A stretch of DNA of 45,296 nucleotides. Origin: Clostridia bacterium (GTDB lineage: Bacteria > Bacillota > Clostridia > Oscillospirales > CAG-272). The notes beneath the pieces were generated by a model. It was not told where the DNA came from and did no database searches. It saw nothing but the letters and a program-made list of their open reading frames with translations. The position numbers and the translations under genes were made by a program. The stretch spans positions 1 through 45,296 of the forward strand of contig JAGAKG010000054.1 in assembly GCA_017625755.1 (NCBI GenBank). The letters run 5' to 3'. Positions 24,996 to 33,399 of this stretch are shown in pieces (position 1 is the stretch's first letter; every line of letters starts with the position of its first letter).

Positions 24996-25005
24996 TAATA
25001 CAGTT

Positions 25006-25081
25006 CTAAAGCCCGTCCACGGCGCATATCATTCTACGAGAATCTTTGCGGGGGTGATATCTATCAGAGGACGGGCTTTAG
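25006..25081 (+). other. Long hairpin between hisJ and the GHL10 gene
   Basis: CTAAAGCCCGTCC (25006-25018) and GGACGGGCTTTAG (25069-25081) form a perfect 13-bp stem. The 50-base interior can fold further: ATATCA (25026-25031) with TGATAT (25055-25060) and an apical ATTCT-ACG-AGAAT. The 3' arm is followed by CTGTTTTTA, as in a terminator, yet the stem encloses the probable GTG start of the next gene at 25054. Whether it terminates the his transcript, controls translation of the GHL10 gene, or both cannot be told from sequence. Confidence 0.6.
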
Positions 25082-26382
25082 CTGTTTTTATGGCGGTCGC
25101 GCTCATTTTTTCTCTGGCGGTCGGAATAAGTCAATGTGGCAGGCGAGAGGGAAGCGGTGTTGAGAAAAATACCGACACCAATACCTCGGCGTACCCTGTG
25201 ACCGATGCGGGGGAGGGGGCAAAATATAGGGCGCTCAATTACAGTACGACAAAGGCGGTCTGGCTCTCACAGTTTGATATGATGCCGATATATACCGACG
25301 GCGGAGCGCAGAGGGATATTGCCGACTACACCGCGCGTGTGACTCGGGTGGTAGAGAATATAAAATCGCTTGGAATGAATACTGTGATAATTCAGCTCAG
25401 ACCGAATGGCGACAGCATTTATCCCTCGGAGCTATATCCGACCTCGAAATATCTTACGGGAGCATACGGCAGAGAGGGGGATTACGACGCGTTTGACATA
25501 TTCCTCGGTATCGCCCACAGAGCGGGGCTCTCGGTACACGCGTGGGTAAATCCTCTGCGCTGTATGTCGGAGAGCGAGATGTCGGCGGTATCCTTGCGAT
25601 ATGACATACGACGCTGGTATGCCGAGGAGAACGGCAGGTATATAGTGACGGTGAGCGATGTTTGCTATCTCAATCCCGCTTATGCCGAGGTGCGCTCGCT
25701 TATCTGCGACGGCGTTGGAGAAATACTTGAAAAATACGCCGTTGACGGAATACATATAGACGATTATTTTTATCCCACGACAGAGGAGAATTTTGACACC
25801 GAGGCGTATTCGGAGTATGTCGGTAGCGGCGGAATACTCTCACTCGCCGATTTCAGGCGTGAGCAGATAAACACGCTCGTACGCGATATATACGCCACGG
25901 TTAAGAATGAAAATCATACGGTACTGTTCGGGGTAAGCCCCGGGGGAAATACAGATAGGAACTATAACGAGCTTTACGCCGATGTTGCCAAATGGTGCGC
26001 GAACGAGGGGTATATCGACTATCTCTGTCCGCAGGTTTATTTTGGATTTGAACACGAGAGCCGCCCATTTGACAAGGTCTGCGAGGAGTTTGCCGATATG
26101 ATAAAGACGGACAGCATTGACCTTATTATCGGAATGACGCTTGGCAAGGCGTACGGTGGATATTCGGGCGAGGTTGATGTCTGGGCGGGCACGGGTGCGC
26201 GTGAGTGGATAGAGAACCGAGATATTCTGCGCCGCTCGCTCGAATATATACAGACGATGGAAAATTGTCAGGGTGCGGCATTTTTCAGCTATCAGTATTT
26301 CTTTGATACCCAGAGCGGTTTGTCCACTCAACATACAAGCGAAGAATGTTCGGAGTTGATACCTGTATTGAAGAAAATGTAA
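25054..26382 (+). CDS. GHL10-type (DUF187) glycoside hydrolase-like secreted protein
   Basis: 442 residues from GTG 25054, which gives the best signal sequence (MISIRGRALAVFMAVALIFS); ATG 25090 is an alternative that shortens the positively charged start. The catalytic-barrel domain begins at KAVWLSQFDM and carries the family pattern NTVIIQLRPNGDSIYPSE, HAWVNPLR, VDGIHIDDYFYP (acidic pair of the barrel) and LFGVSPGGN, with YIDYLCPQVYFGFEH. GHL10 proteins are a glycosidase-like family thought to act on cell-envelope or environmental glycans; the exact substrate is not known. A cysteine at about residue 32 (SQC) is a poor lipobox, so secretion or a membrane anchor is more likely than lipidation. 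Structured non-coding elements flank it on both sides. Confidence 0.82.
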   Translation: MISIRGRALAVFMAVALIFSLAVGISQCGRREGSGVEKNTDTNTSAYPVTDAGEGAKYRALNYSTTKAVWLSQFDMMPIYTDGGAQRDIADYTARVTRVVENIKSLGMNTVIIQLRPNGDSIYPSELYPTSKYLTGAYGREGDYDAFDIFLGIAHRAGLSVHAWVNPLRCMSESEMSAVSLRYDIRRWYAEENGRYIVTVSDVCYLNPAYAEVRSLICDGVGEILEKYAVDGIHIDDYFYPTTEENFDTEAYSEYVGSGGILSLADFRREQINTLVRDIYATVKNENHTVLFGVSPGGNTDRNYNELYADVAKWCANEGYIDYLCPQVYFGFEHESRPFDKVCEEFADMIKTDSIDLIIGMTLGKAYGGYSGEVDVWAGTGAREWIENRDILRRSLEYIQTMENCQGAAFFSYQYFFDTQSGLSTQHTSEECSELIPVLKKM

Positions 26383-26416
26383 GTGGGCGTGGATGACGCA
26401 CGGGGAGTTACATTGG

Positions 26417-26482
26417 GAGGATATGCGGATAAACACACCGTTCCCGACGGTCCAAGAAGGCGATAGCCTTTCGCATATTCTC
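26417..26482. ncRNA. Candidate structured RNA, three-way junction, unidentified
   Basis: GAGGATATGCG (26417-26427) pairs with CGCATATTCTC (26472-26482) over 11 bp with one G-U. Inside are two perfect hairpins, ACCGT-TCCCG-ACGGT (26437-26451) and AAGGC-GATA-GCCTT (26457-26470). The junction strands are GATAAACAC, CCAAG and a single T. I compared it by eye with purine, preQ1, TPP, glnA, hammerhead and SRP motifs and found no match. It lies 35 bases after the GHL10 stop codon and 74 bases before a bidirectional terminator, so it would be in the 3' UTR of that gene or the 3' tail of lacZ. The strand is undetermined. Confidence 0.5.
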
Positions 26483-26555
26483 ACCCCAACAGCGGGGCAT
26501 AATTTTTATTACGCCTTATCCTTTTCTATCATTCTATTGGACGGGGAATAGAATC

Positions 26556-26586
26556 AAACGGCTACCGCCGAAGCGGTAGCCGTTTT
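26556..26586. terminator. Bidirectional terminator between GHL10 gene and lacZ
   Basis: AAACGGCTACCGC and GCGGTAGCCGTTT form a 13-bp stem with loop CGAA, flanked by A- and T-runs. An 8-bp hairpin ATTCTATT-N8-AATAGAAT lies just before it (26531-26554). Confidence 0.9.
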
Positions 26587-26599
26587 GTGTATAAAACTA

Positions 26600-29500
26600 T
26601 TATTTTATAATTACCTTATTCGCTTCCTCAAAGGGGTTGATATCGTTGATATTCGCGCCGAGGAAACGGAAAGTGAAGTCGAACTCGCGTTCCTGAAGTC
26701 TGTATTTATGGTTAAGCACGGGGCCGCAGGAGTTAGAGCCTATTCCGCTCTGCTTATAGTCGATGTTTACCACGGTTTCCTTCAGCGGCTTGAGCTTATA
26801 GTCGTGCGAGGTCGTGGTGAGCATTTCGGGGGTGAAGTGGGAGCAGTTGAAGCTCATTGTGTCGTTTGCGAGCGCAACAAGCCCGTGTCCGCCAAGTCCT
26901 GTGACGGCAACCCACTTGGTATCGGTATGAGCCATATTCTCCTGAGGACGGACATAATGCTCGAAGTGGTCGCTTACCTTGCAGGTATAGCGTCCCTGCT
27001 TCGACGCCCATCTCTTGTCCTGATAACTCTCGACGGGGCCTCTGCCGAAGTATTCAAGCGCCTCCGTTCCCTCGGGCATCTTGAATTGGAAGCCGAAGCG
27101 GGGCAGATATACGGCGTCGTTGAAGAAACGGACATTTTCTCTGTTCGCGTGAACATCAAACACGATACCGCCCTTTGAGAGCATAGTATACTTTACCTTG
27201 AGGAAAAGGAAGGGGCGATAGGAGCGCGAGGACATAGTGTACTCGGCTTCGACAGTTACCGCCTTATCGGTGTTTTCTGTGACCTTGATAGAGGAGCAGT
27301 TTACATCGTATGCGTTATATCCCGCGTTGTACCAATCGTTCTTAACGCGTCTGTCGTTATCGGTGGGCGCGCGCCATACGATAGGTTTTACGGGAGAGGA
27401 GAGCATTTCCTTGCCCGACGATACGAAGGACATAAGCAGTCCGCAGTCGCGACAGAAGGTGTAGCTGTCTGTGGGGGTGGTGACGCTTATCGTCTCAGCG
27501 CTCTCGCTGACGCTCATAGGAAGCGCGGGGGTAAGCTCGATAATATCCTGCTTTTCGCTCTTGTCGGCAAGAGCTATCTGCTCAAATCCTACCTCGTAGC
27601 CCGCGTCTGCCCATTCTGTGGGAGCGTTCGAGCGGAGCGAGATATTGAGATATCCGCCGCGTGTGAGGTCAACGCCCGAAAGGTCAAGCTTATATTTTGC
27701 GGTGGTCTGAGGTCTTACATTGAGTGCCTGAACCGAGCCGTATTTAACCGTTTTTCCGTTTTGCTCGAATGTCCATACGAGCGATAGGTCGGAGAGAGAT
27801 GTGAAGTATCTGAGGTTGCGGAGCTTGAAAAATCCTGCCTCAAAGTTACACTCTGTTATTTTGAAGGGCTTTATTACCTGCTTATATTCAAGAAGTCCCG
27901 TGTGAGGACGGCGGTCGGGGTAAACAAGTCCGTCAACGCAGAAGTTTGAATCGTTGGGATAATCGCCGAAGTCTCCGCCGTAGGTGAAGTGAGGATTTGC
28001 GTATTTATCGTCGCCGATAGCTACCGAGTGGTCGGTGAACTCCCATACGCAGCCGCCGAAGAATTTATCGTCTGAGTATATAGTATCCCAGTATTCCTTG
28101 AGGTCGCCAGGGCCGTTACCCATAGCGTGGCAGTATTCGCAGAGGAAAAGGGGCATATCGGCTTTCTTGTTTTTGAGTATCAGCTCTACGCAATCCTTGG
28201 TGTTCCAGTACATAAAGGAATATATATCGCTGCACTTGTGGTAATCGCGCAGAAATTTGTGCGGCTCGTTCGTTCTGTTCTGGAAGGTATGCTCAGCCCA
28301 TCTTCTTGACGCGTCCTCGCAATGTACTATGCAATCGGGCATACGAGCGTGGAGATAGTCGTACATCTTTTCCTGATTTACGCCAATACCCGACTCATTT
28401 CCGAGCGACCACATAATAACGCAGACATGGTTCTTGTCTCGCTCGAACATACGCTCGCATCTGTCGAGGTAGGATTCTTCCCACTCCTCGCTGTCGGTGA
28501 GCATATCCCAATATCCGACTGTGCCCATTCCGTGAGTTTCGAGGTCTGTCTCGTCGCACATATAGAAGCCGAGACGGTCGCAGAGCGCGGGGAAGCGGGG
28601 GTCGTTGGGATAATGGCTGGTTCTGACCATATTTATGTTATGGCGCTTCATTATATAGAGGTCCTCGAGCATATGCTCCATAGAGGTGGCATAGCCGAGA
28701 TAGGGGTGGCTGTCGTGACGGTTTGCACCCTTTGCCTTGACCTTTTTGCCGTTGATATAGATAACTCTGTTCTTTATCTTTATATCCTTGAATCCGACCT
28801 TCTGAACGATATATTCCTCGCCGCACTTCATTATGAGTGTGTAGAGAGCAGGGGATTCGTCGCTCCAGAGCGCGGGGGCGTCAAGGTCGACGGATATTCC
28901 TGTCGCGGTATTGCTATTGCCCTCTGCCACGGGTGCGCCGCAGGGAGAGAGGAGCTTATATTCAACTGCTATATCCGAGTCGGCTGTAAGCTCAACAGAA
29001 AGCTTTGCCGCAGAGTAATCCTCGGAGAGTGTGGGCTTCAGGAAGATATCCTTGATATGATTCTTGTCTCTCGCGAGAAGATATACCTCGCGGAAGATTC
29101 CCGAGAAGCGGAATTTATCCTGGTCTTCAAGATAGGAGCCGTCGCACCATTTGAATACGAGAACCTTGAAGCTATTATATCCCTTGTGAAGCAGAGAGGT
29201 GATATTCAGTTCACTCGTGGAATGACTGACCTGGCTGTATCCCGCAAATGTGTTGTTTACAAAGAGGTAGAAGCAGGAATCAACGCCCTCGAAGTTTATA
29301 TATACCTCGCCGCCGAGCATTTCGTCACCGACGAAAATATCTCTCACATAAAGCCCGCAGGGGTTTATCGAGGGGACATGAGGGGGATTGACGGGGAAGG
29401 GGTATTTTGTGTTCGTGTAGTTAGGCGTGTCGTATCCTCTGTCTGTCTCGCTCTGCCAACACATAGGAACGGTCAGCTTGTCAAATCCGTCCGTCGTAAA

Positions 29501-29710
29501 TGTATCGGCAAGAAAATCGTCGAGGTGATTCTCAGAGGGATAATGTCTGAAATCCCAGTCGCCGCAAAGCGATAGAAAGCGATTGCTTGCCGCTCTGTTA
29601 TCTTCAAGCGCGGACAGCTCGTCCGAGTAGGGAATGAAATAAGCGCGCGGCTTCTCGCAACCCAGATGCAGAGTTTCGAGAGATTTGTGGTGTTTGAAGT
29701 CAAAGTTCAT
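26600..29710 (-). CDS. lacZ: Beta-galactosidase, GH2 family (LacZ type)
   Basis: 1036 residues, full E. coli LacZ-like architecture: sugar-binding domain (about 45-215, VPMCWQSETDRGYDTPNYTN, FEGVDSCFYLFVN), immunoglobulin-like domain, TIM barrel (about 310-610) and the C-terminal Bgal_small_N domain (about 750-1025, WRAPTDND, YFGRGPVESYQDK). The acid/base glutamate is in WSLGNESGIG and the nucleophile in LCEYCHAMGNGPGD. There is no signal peptide, so it hydrolyses lactose or related galactosides that have been imported. TTGGAGGCAGCAAG precedes the ATG. The divergent AraC-type gene is a likely regulator. Confidence 0.95.
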   Translation of the reverse strand: MNFDFKHHKSLETLHLGCEKPRAYFIPYSDELSALEDNRAASNRFLSLCGDWDFRHYPSENHLDDFLADTFTTDGFDKLTVPMCWQSETDRGYDTPNYTNTKYPFPVNPPHVPSINPCGLYVRDIFVGDEMLGGEVYINFEGVDSCFYLFVNNTFAGYSQVSHSTSELNITSLLHKGYNSFKVLVFKWCDGSYLEDQDKFRFSGIFREVYLLARDKNHIKDIFLKPTLSEDYSAAKLSVELTADSDIAVEYKLLSPCGAPVAEGNSNTATGISVDLDAPALWSDESPALYTLIMKCGEEYIVQKVGFKDIKIKNRVIYINGKKVKAKGANRHDSHPYLGYATSMEHMLEDLYIMKRHNINMVRTSHYPNDPRFPALCDRLGFYMCDETDLETHGMGTVGYWDMLTDSEEWEESYLDRCERMFERDKNHVCVIMWSLGNESGIGVNQEKMYDYLHARMPDCIVHCEDASRRWAEHTFQNRTNEPHKFLRDYHKCSDIYSFMYWNTKDCVELILKNKKADMPLFLCEYCHAMGNGPGDLKEYWDTIYSDDKFFGGCVWEFTDHSVAIGDDKYANPHFTYGGDFGDYPNDSNFCVDGLVYPDRRPHTGLLEYKQVIKPFKITECNFEAGFFKLRNLRYFTSLSDLSLVWTFEQNGKTVKYGSVQALNVRPQTTAKYKLDLSGVDLTRGGYLNISLRSNAPTEWADAGYEVGFEQIALADKSEKQDIIELTPALPMSVSESAETISVTTPTDSYTFCRDCGLLMSFVSSGKEMLSSPVKPIVWRAPTDNDRRVKNDWYNAGYNAYDVNCSSIKVTENTDKAVTVEAEYTMSSRSYRPFLFLKVKYTMLSKGGIVFDVHANRENVRFFNDAVYLPRFGFQFKMPEGTEALEYFGRGPVESYQDKRWASKQGRYTCKVSDHFEHYVRPQENMAHTDTKWVAVTGLGGHGLVALANDTMSFNCSHFTPEMLTTTSHDYKLKPLKETVVNIDYKQSGIGSNSCGPVLNHKYRLQEREFDFTFRFLGANINDINPFEEANKVIIK

Positions 29711-29744
29711 CTTGCTGCCTCCAATATATATACTTTACGGTTTT

Positions 29745-29773
29745 ATTGTAAACTTATTGCGTCACGATTTCAA
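29745..29773 (-). promoter_or_regulatory. Promoter of lacZ
   Basis: On the minus strand TTGAAA (29773-29768), 17 bases, TACAAT (29750-29745), about 30 bases before the lacZ start codon. Confidence 0.75.
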
Positions 29774-29804
29774 TGGTAAAAAGATACCTATATATTATAA
29801 AAAG

Positions 29805-29822
29805 ACGCCAAAAATTTGGCGT
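29805..29822. promoter_or_regulatory. Inverted repeat between divergent lacZ and araC-type promoters
   Basis: ACGCCAAA-AA-TTTGGCGT is a perfect 8-bp inverted repeat in the divergent promoter region, followed by ATTTTTTT. It may be an operator for the neighbouring AraC-type protein; the T-run also makes it look like a small terminator. Confidence 0.5.
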
Positions 29823-29839
29823 ATTTTTTTGACTTTTGA

Positions 29840-29868
29840 TTGACATAGTGGAGCTTGTGTGATAAAAT
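29840..29868 (+). promoter_or_regulatory. Promoter of the AraC-type regulator gene
   Basis: TTGACA (29840-29845), 17 bases, TAAAAT (29863-29868), ending 34 bases before the start codon. Confidence 0.75.
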
Positions 29869-29902
29869 TAATGGAGATAAATCAAGTGTTTATGGAGCTT
29901 TT

Positions 29903-30811
29903 ATGAGTAAAATACAGTATAAAAGAGACCTTCCCGGGGGCGGAAGCGAATTTTTTGAAAATGTTATAAAAAAGCCCTCAGAGGAGCAACGCTATTTCGA
30001 CGATATGCTTATGAACCGCGAGGAGCGCTCATCTTTGCCGATAAGGTTTTATAATTTCGGCAAGGAGCAGTCATATCCTCTGAGAACCATAAGGCATACC
30101 ACGCAGGACAAGTTTATATTTCATTATGTAACCGACGGCGTGGGGAGCTTCAAGGGTGAGCGGATAGGCAGGGGGCAGGGCTTCGTTATGTTCCCCGATA
30201 CTGTCGATACTATGTCCGCAGACCACGACGAGCCGTGGCATTTCTGCTGGATGATATTCGGCGGCAGAGACGCGTACGGGCTTTTACGGAGCGTTGGAAT
30301 AACCGAGGAGAGCTGTATTTTTGAGTTTGATTTTCTTGACAAGGTCACCGAAATTTTTGAGGATCTGCTCTATTCCGAGCATTCGGGGCTTGATATGGAT
30401 ATGTATATGTACTCGAAATTTTACGAGCTTATGTCATACCACAAAAAGAGATACAGCGACAGAATGCTCGGCGGTGGAGTCAAGCAGGGCTATGTCCGTC
30501 AGGCGATGAATTATATCAACGAAAATTATGCCTCGAATATAAAAATTGAGGAAATAGCCGCGAGGCTTCATATCTCGCGCAAGTATCTTTGCCGCATATT
30601 CATTGAATACAGAGGGATATCCCCTAAGGAATACCTGATATTGCGCCGAGTCGAGGAGGCGGCACGCTTGCTTCTCGAGACAGACCTCGGCATAAGGGAG
30701 ATCGCGTATCGTGTGGGATATGGCGACTACACCCAGCTATCGAGTATTTTCAAGGCGAAAAAGGGCTGCTCGCCCCAGCGCTTCAGGGCGCTTTCGGCAC
30801 AGAAAAAATAA
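29903..30811 (+). CDS. AraC-family transcriptional regulator
   Basis: 302 residues from ATG 29903, chosen because ATGGAGC lies in front; the frame is open 16 codons upstream but that part overlaps the promoter. N-terminal cupin-like ligand domain (about 50-170, FIFHYVTDGVGSFKG... GFVMFPDTVD... WHFCWMIFGG). C-terminal double helix-turn-helix (about 205-300): NIKIEEIAARLHISRKYLCRIF and the second motif GIREIAYRVGYGDYTQLSSIFK. Divergent from lacZ, so control of lactose or galactoside use is the simplest reading; the ligand is unknown. Confidence 0.88.
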   Translation: MSKIQYKRDLPGGGSEFFENVIKKPSEEQRYFDDMLMNREERSSLPIRFYNFGKEQSYPLRTIRHTTQDKFIFHYVTDGVGSFKGERIGRGQGFVMFPDTVDTMSADHDEPWHFCWMIFGGRDAYGLLRSVGITEESCIFEFDFLDKVTEIFEDLLYSEHSGLDMDMYMYSKFYELMSYHKKRYSDRMLGGGVKQGYVRQAMNYINENYASNIKIEEIAARLHISRKYLCRIFIEYRGISPKEYLILRRVEEAARLLLETDLGIREIAYRVGYGDYTQLSSIFKAKKGCSPQRFRALSAQKK

Positions 30812-30833
30812 TACTGAAAAATCCTCAAAGCAC

Positions 30834-30862
30834 TTGAAATATAAGTGCGTGTGTGTTAAAAT
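30834..30862 (+). promoter_or_regulatory. Promoter of the PHP-domain gene
   Basis: TTGAAA (30834-30839), 17 bases, TAAAAT (30857-30862), upstream of TAAGGAGG and the start at 30895. Confidence 0.65.
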
Positions 30863-30894
30863 ATGACGGAAGATGTTTAAGGAGGCTTTAGCTT

Positions 30895-31761
30895 ATGTAT
30901 AAGGATATGTTCGGAAAAACGAGACAGAAGGTGGGGCTTCATTGTCATTCCACGATGTCTGACGGAAAAAAGACTCCCGAGGAGGTTGCCGAAATATATA
31001 AGTCGGCGGGATATGACGCGCTTGCCATTACCGACCACTGGTACTATAACGATATTCCCGAAATCAGCGGACTGAGAATAATTTCGGGCGCGGAATTTGA
31101 TATCGGCGGCAAGGACGCGAGATGCGGTATCTACCACATTCTCTCGCTTTTTGCGAGGAAAAATCCAAAGCCCGATAGGGCTGACGACGCTCAGACGATA
31201 ATAGATAAAATTCACGCCGCGGGCGGTCTTGCCGTTCTGGCTCACCCCGCATGGTCACTCAATACGCCCGAGATGATGCTTGCTCTTGACGGTATAGACG
31301 CTACCGAGATATACAACACGGTGTCGGCAGTGAATTATAATTTCCGCCCAGATTCCTCTTTGATAATAGATACGGCGGCGTATATGGGTGGAATTTATCC
31401 GCTTCTCGCAACAGATGACTCCCACGGTTATACGGGAGCAGACAATTGCGTGTCGTATATTATGGCGGAGTGCGAGAGCAACGAGCCCGAGGAGATAAAG
31501 CGCGCGATAGTTGAAAAGCGCTTTTACGCGACGCAGGGACCTGAGCTTCACCTGAGCCGTGAGGGCGATAACTTCATAGTAAACTGCTCTCCCGTTGAGC
31601 ATATATATTTCGCTTCTAATACCTCTATTTGCAAGCGAGCCACACACGGAGAGGCGCTGACATACGCCGAGTATACCCCCGTGGATTCCGATTGCTTCGT
31701 CCGCGCGTTCGTTATAGACGCGGACGGAAAGCAGGCGTGGAGCAATATAATAAGAGTTTGA
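30895..31761 (+). CDS. PHP-domain metal-dependent phosphoesterase
   Basis: 288 residues. PHP motifs are complete: KVGLHCHSTMSDGKKTPEE (HxH), DALAITDHWYYND, the histidine in LAVLAHPAW and TDDSHGYTG. Residues beyond about 210 form an extra beta-rich tail (HLSREGDNFIVNCSPVEHIYF, then DADGKQAWSNIIRV) seen in PHP proteins annotated as glycosylhydrolase- or CehA/McbA-like. Such enzymes cleave phosphoesters of nucleotides or small metabolites; the substrate is unknown. It differs clearly from HisJ at 24183. TAAGGAGG lies before the ATG. Confidence 0.85.
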   Translation: MYKDMFGKTRQKVGLHCHSTMSDGKKTPEEVAEIYKSAGYDALAITDHWYYNDIPEISGLRIISGAEFDIGGKDARCGIYHILSLFARKNPKPDRADDAQTIIDKIHAAGGLAVLAHPAWSLNTPEMMLALDGIDATEIYNTVSAVNYNFRPDSSLIIDTAAYMGGIYPLLATDDSHGYTGADNCVSYIMAECESNEPEEIKRAIVEKRFYATQGPELHLSREGDNFIVNCSPVEHIYFASNTSICKRATHGEALTYAEYTPVDSDCFVRAFVIDADGKQAWSNIIRV

Positions 31762-31764
31762 ACA

Positions 31765-31803
31765 AAAAAGCAAGTCGGCTCGTTTTGAGCCGACTTGCTT
31801 TTT
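31765..31803 (+). terminator. Terminator of the PHP-domain gene
   Basis: AAAAAGCAAGTCGGCTC and GAGCCGACTTGCTTTTT give a 17-bp stem with a short GTTTT-type loop. Nothing else is seen in 31804-31970 beyond A+T-rich sequence. Confidence 0.93.
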
Positions 31804-31977
31804 GCGTCTGCACTTATAATTATATCACAAACGATGGCAGAAATCAACGAAAAAATGCTGAGATTTTTAATTTCTATGTTATGCACAGAGTGGATTGATT
31901 GAAATTTGCAAAATCTATTATTCTTATGTCAAATATGCACAAAAAATGTAAAAAATAATTAAATTTATCATATACTG

Positions 31978-32006
31978 TTTACAAACCATAATGCTTGTGC
32001 TATAAT
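31978..32006 (+). promoter_or_regulatory. Promoter of hpf
   Basis: TTTACA (31978-31983), 17 bases, TATAAT (32001-32006), with a leader of about 45 bases. Confidence 0.8.
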
Positions 32007-32058
32007 ATAAGTGAAGATTTTATATCTTCATTTATATAAGTTTCAAGGAGGAAGCAAG

Positions 32059-32586
32059 ATGAAAGTTAACATTATCGGCAGACAAATGAATGTTTGGAGT
32101 GAGATGAAGGAGACGATTGACGAAAAACTGAAGAAGCTTGACAAATATTTCAGCGACGAGTGTACCGCAACGGTCACCCTCAGCTCCAAGCACAACCGTA
32201 AATGCCTTGAAATTACGATAACCGCGTCGGGAATAATCTTCCGAAGTGAGGTCGAGGACGAAACATTCCGCAACGCGCTCGACAAAGCGGTTTATTCGAT
32301 AGAACGCCAGATACGCAAAAACAAGACCAGACTCCAGCGCAAGCTCAGACAGGGCGCCTTTGACAACGGAATATTTGAGACTAACGAGGATTTTGAGGAG
32401 GAGAAGGAGTTTACTATAAGGGAAAAGACCTTCTCGCTCAAGCCTATGTCGGTTGAGGAGGCTATTATGCAGATGAATCTGCTTGAGCACGAGTTCTTCG
32501 TTTTCAAGAATGATAAGACCGACGAGGTCTGCGTGGTATACAAGAGACACGACGGAGCGTACGGATTGATTAATACACAGCAGTAA
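32059..32586 (+). CDS. hpf: Long-form ribosome hibernation-promoting factor
   Basis: 175 residues from ATG 32059 (TTCAAGGAGG in front; the frame is open 16 codons upstream without a ribosome site). N-terminal S30AE domain (about 1-98, VNIIGRQMNVWSEMKETIDEKL) that occupies the mRNA/tRNA channel of the 30S subunit, a charged linker, and the C-terminal dimerisation domain (about 118-175, IREKTFSLKPMSVEEAIMQM..HEFFVFKND). The long form dimerises 70S into 100S ribosomes in stationary phase. It is monocistronic with its own promoter and terminator. Confidence 0.96.
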   Translation: MKVNIIGRQMNVWSEMKETIDEKLKKLDKYFSDECTATVTLSSKHNRKCLEITITASGIIFRSEVEDETFRNALDKAVYSIERQIRKNKTRLQRKLRQGAFDNGIFETNEDFEEEKEFTIREKTFSLKPMSVEEAIMQMNLLEHEFFVFKNDKTDEVCVVYKRHDGAYGLINTQQ

Positions 32587-32594
32587 GGATTTTC

Positions 32595-32633
32595 GGGGCT
32601 ATCGCAATTTTGCGATAGCCCCTTGCTTTTTTT
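32595..32633 (+). terminator. Terminator of hpf
   Basis: GGGGCTATCGC and GCGATAGCCCC form a perfect 11-bp stem with a six-base loop, followed by TTGCTTTTTTT. A TATAAT for the flavodoxin gene lies about 35 bases upstream of its start. Confidence 0.93.
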
Positions 32634-32681
32634 CTTCAGATAGTGTATAATGTGTCTATATCGTAAAACGGAAGTGGGAAA

Positions 32682-33194
32682 ATGAAGATACTTATAGCAT
32701 ATACATCAAAGCACGGCACGACCGCTGAATGCGCGACGGTGCTTGCCGACAGATTGACGGGCGGTAACGAAATTGACCTTATTGATATGAAATGTCAGAT
32801 GCCCATATCTGCTGAATATTATGATGTGGTAATACTCGGAAGCTCTGTGAGAATGGGACACATTTCAAAGAAAGTAAAGAGATATATAAAGGATAATATG
32901 GAAGCTTTGGCAGAGAAGCAAACTGCCGTTTTTCTATGCTGCGGATTTCCCGACGAATTTGAGGAATATGTGAATACTCAGTTCCCCAAAAAATTTAATC
33001 CGTCGCTTGGATACCACTGCTTTGGCGGAGAGTTGAAGCCTGAGAAGGTGAAGGGCATTGAAAAGCTTATGGTGAGAGCAATACGCAAGTCGATAACAGA
33101 GCACGATTTTGAGGACGCGACTTACACGGGCTCGCTTCCCGAAATAATTCCCGAGCATATTTATCTGCTTTCGGATAAAATAATGGGCAGATGA
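32682..33194 (+). CDS. Flavodoxin-domain protein (HemG/protoporphyrinogen-oxidase-like)
   Basis: 170 residues of the flavodoxin_5 type. The FMN phosphate loop is YTSKHGTTAECA (7-18). The second loop ILGSSVRMGHISKKVKRYI and the third CCGFPDEFEEYVNTQFP fit the isoalloxazine-binding regions. Relatives are annotated as flavodoxins or menaquinone-dependent protoporphyrinogen IX dehydrogenase HemG; no haem gene is near, so plain electron transfer is equally possible. The ribosome site (AGTGGGA) is weak. Confidence 0.85.
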   Translation: MKILIAYTSKHGTTAECATVLADRLTGGNEIDLIDMKCQMPISAEYYDVVILGSSVRMGHISKKVKRYIKDNMEALAEKQTAVFLCCGFPDEFEEYVNTQFPKKFNPSLGYHCFGGELKPEKVKGIEKLMVRAIRKSITEHDFEDATYTGSLPEIIPEHIYLLSDKIMGR

Positions 33195-33275
33195 GACGAT
33201 AAAATTTGTAAAATAAAACAATTTGAGAGAGCATAAGCGGGCGTAGTTTTGTTTAAAATAACACCAAAGATATTC

Positions 33276-33304
33276 TTGACAAAATTTGCGATTTGTGATA
33301 TTAT
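33276..33304 (+). promoter_or_regulatory. Promoter of tRNA-Lys
   Basis: TTGACA (33276-33281), 17 bases, TATTAT (33299-33304), ending 19 bases before the tRNA. Confidence 0.85.
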
Positions 33305-33323
33305 ATATTGGTAACGCCAATAA

Positions 33324-33399
33324 GACCCACTAGCTCAGACGGTAGAGCACTTGACTTTTAATCAAGGGGTCCGGAGTTCGAGTCTCCGGTGGGTCACCA
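33324..33399 (+). tRNA. tRNA-Lys (anticodon TTT), CCA encoded
   Basis: 76 bases. Acceptor stem GACCCAC/GTGGGTC with discriminator A and encoded CCA (33397-33399). The anticodon arm is CTTGA-CTTTTAA-TCAAG, giving anticodon TTT. T-arm CCGGAGTTCGAGTCTCCGG. A strong terminator follows at once. Confidence 0.97.

Noticed and set aside
26417..26482. tRNA or tRNA-like gene
   Set aside because: The junction has only three helices, and there is no T-loop, anticodon arm or CCA.
28322..29575. A 417-codon open frame on the plus strand across lacZ
   Set aside because: It is fully antisense to a well-supported GH2 enzyme, has no ribosome site and gives a low-complexity Val/Glu/Ile-rich product typical of mirror frames.
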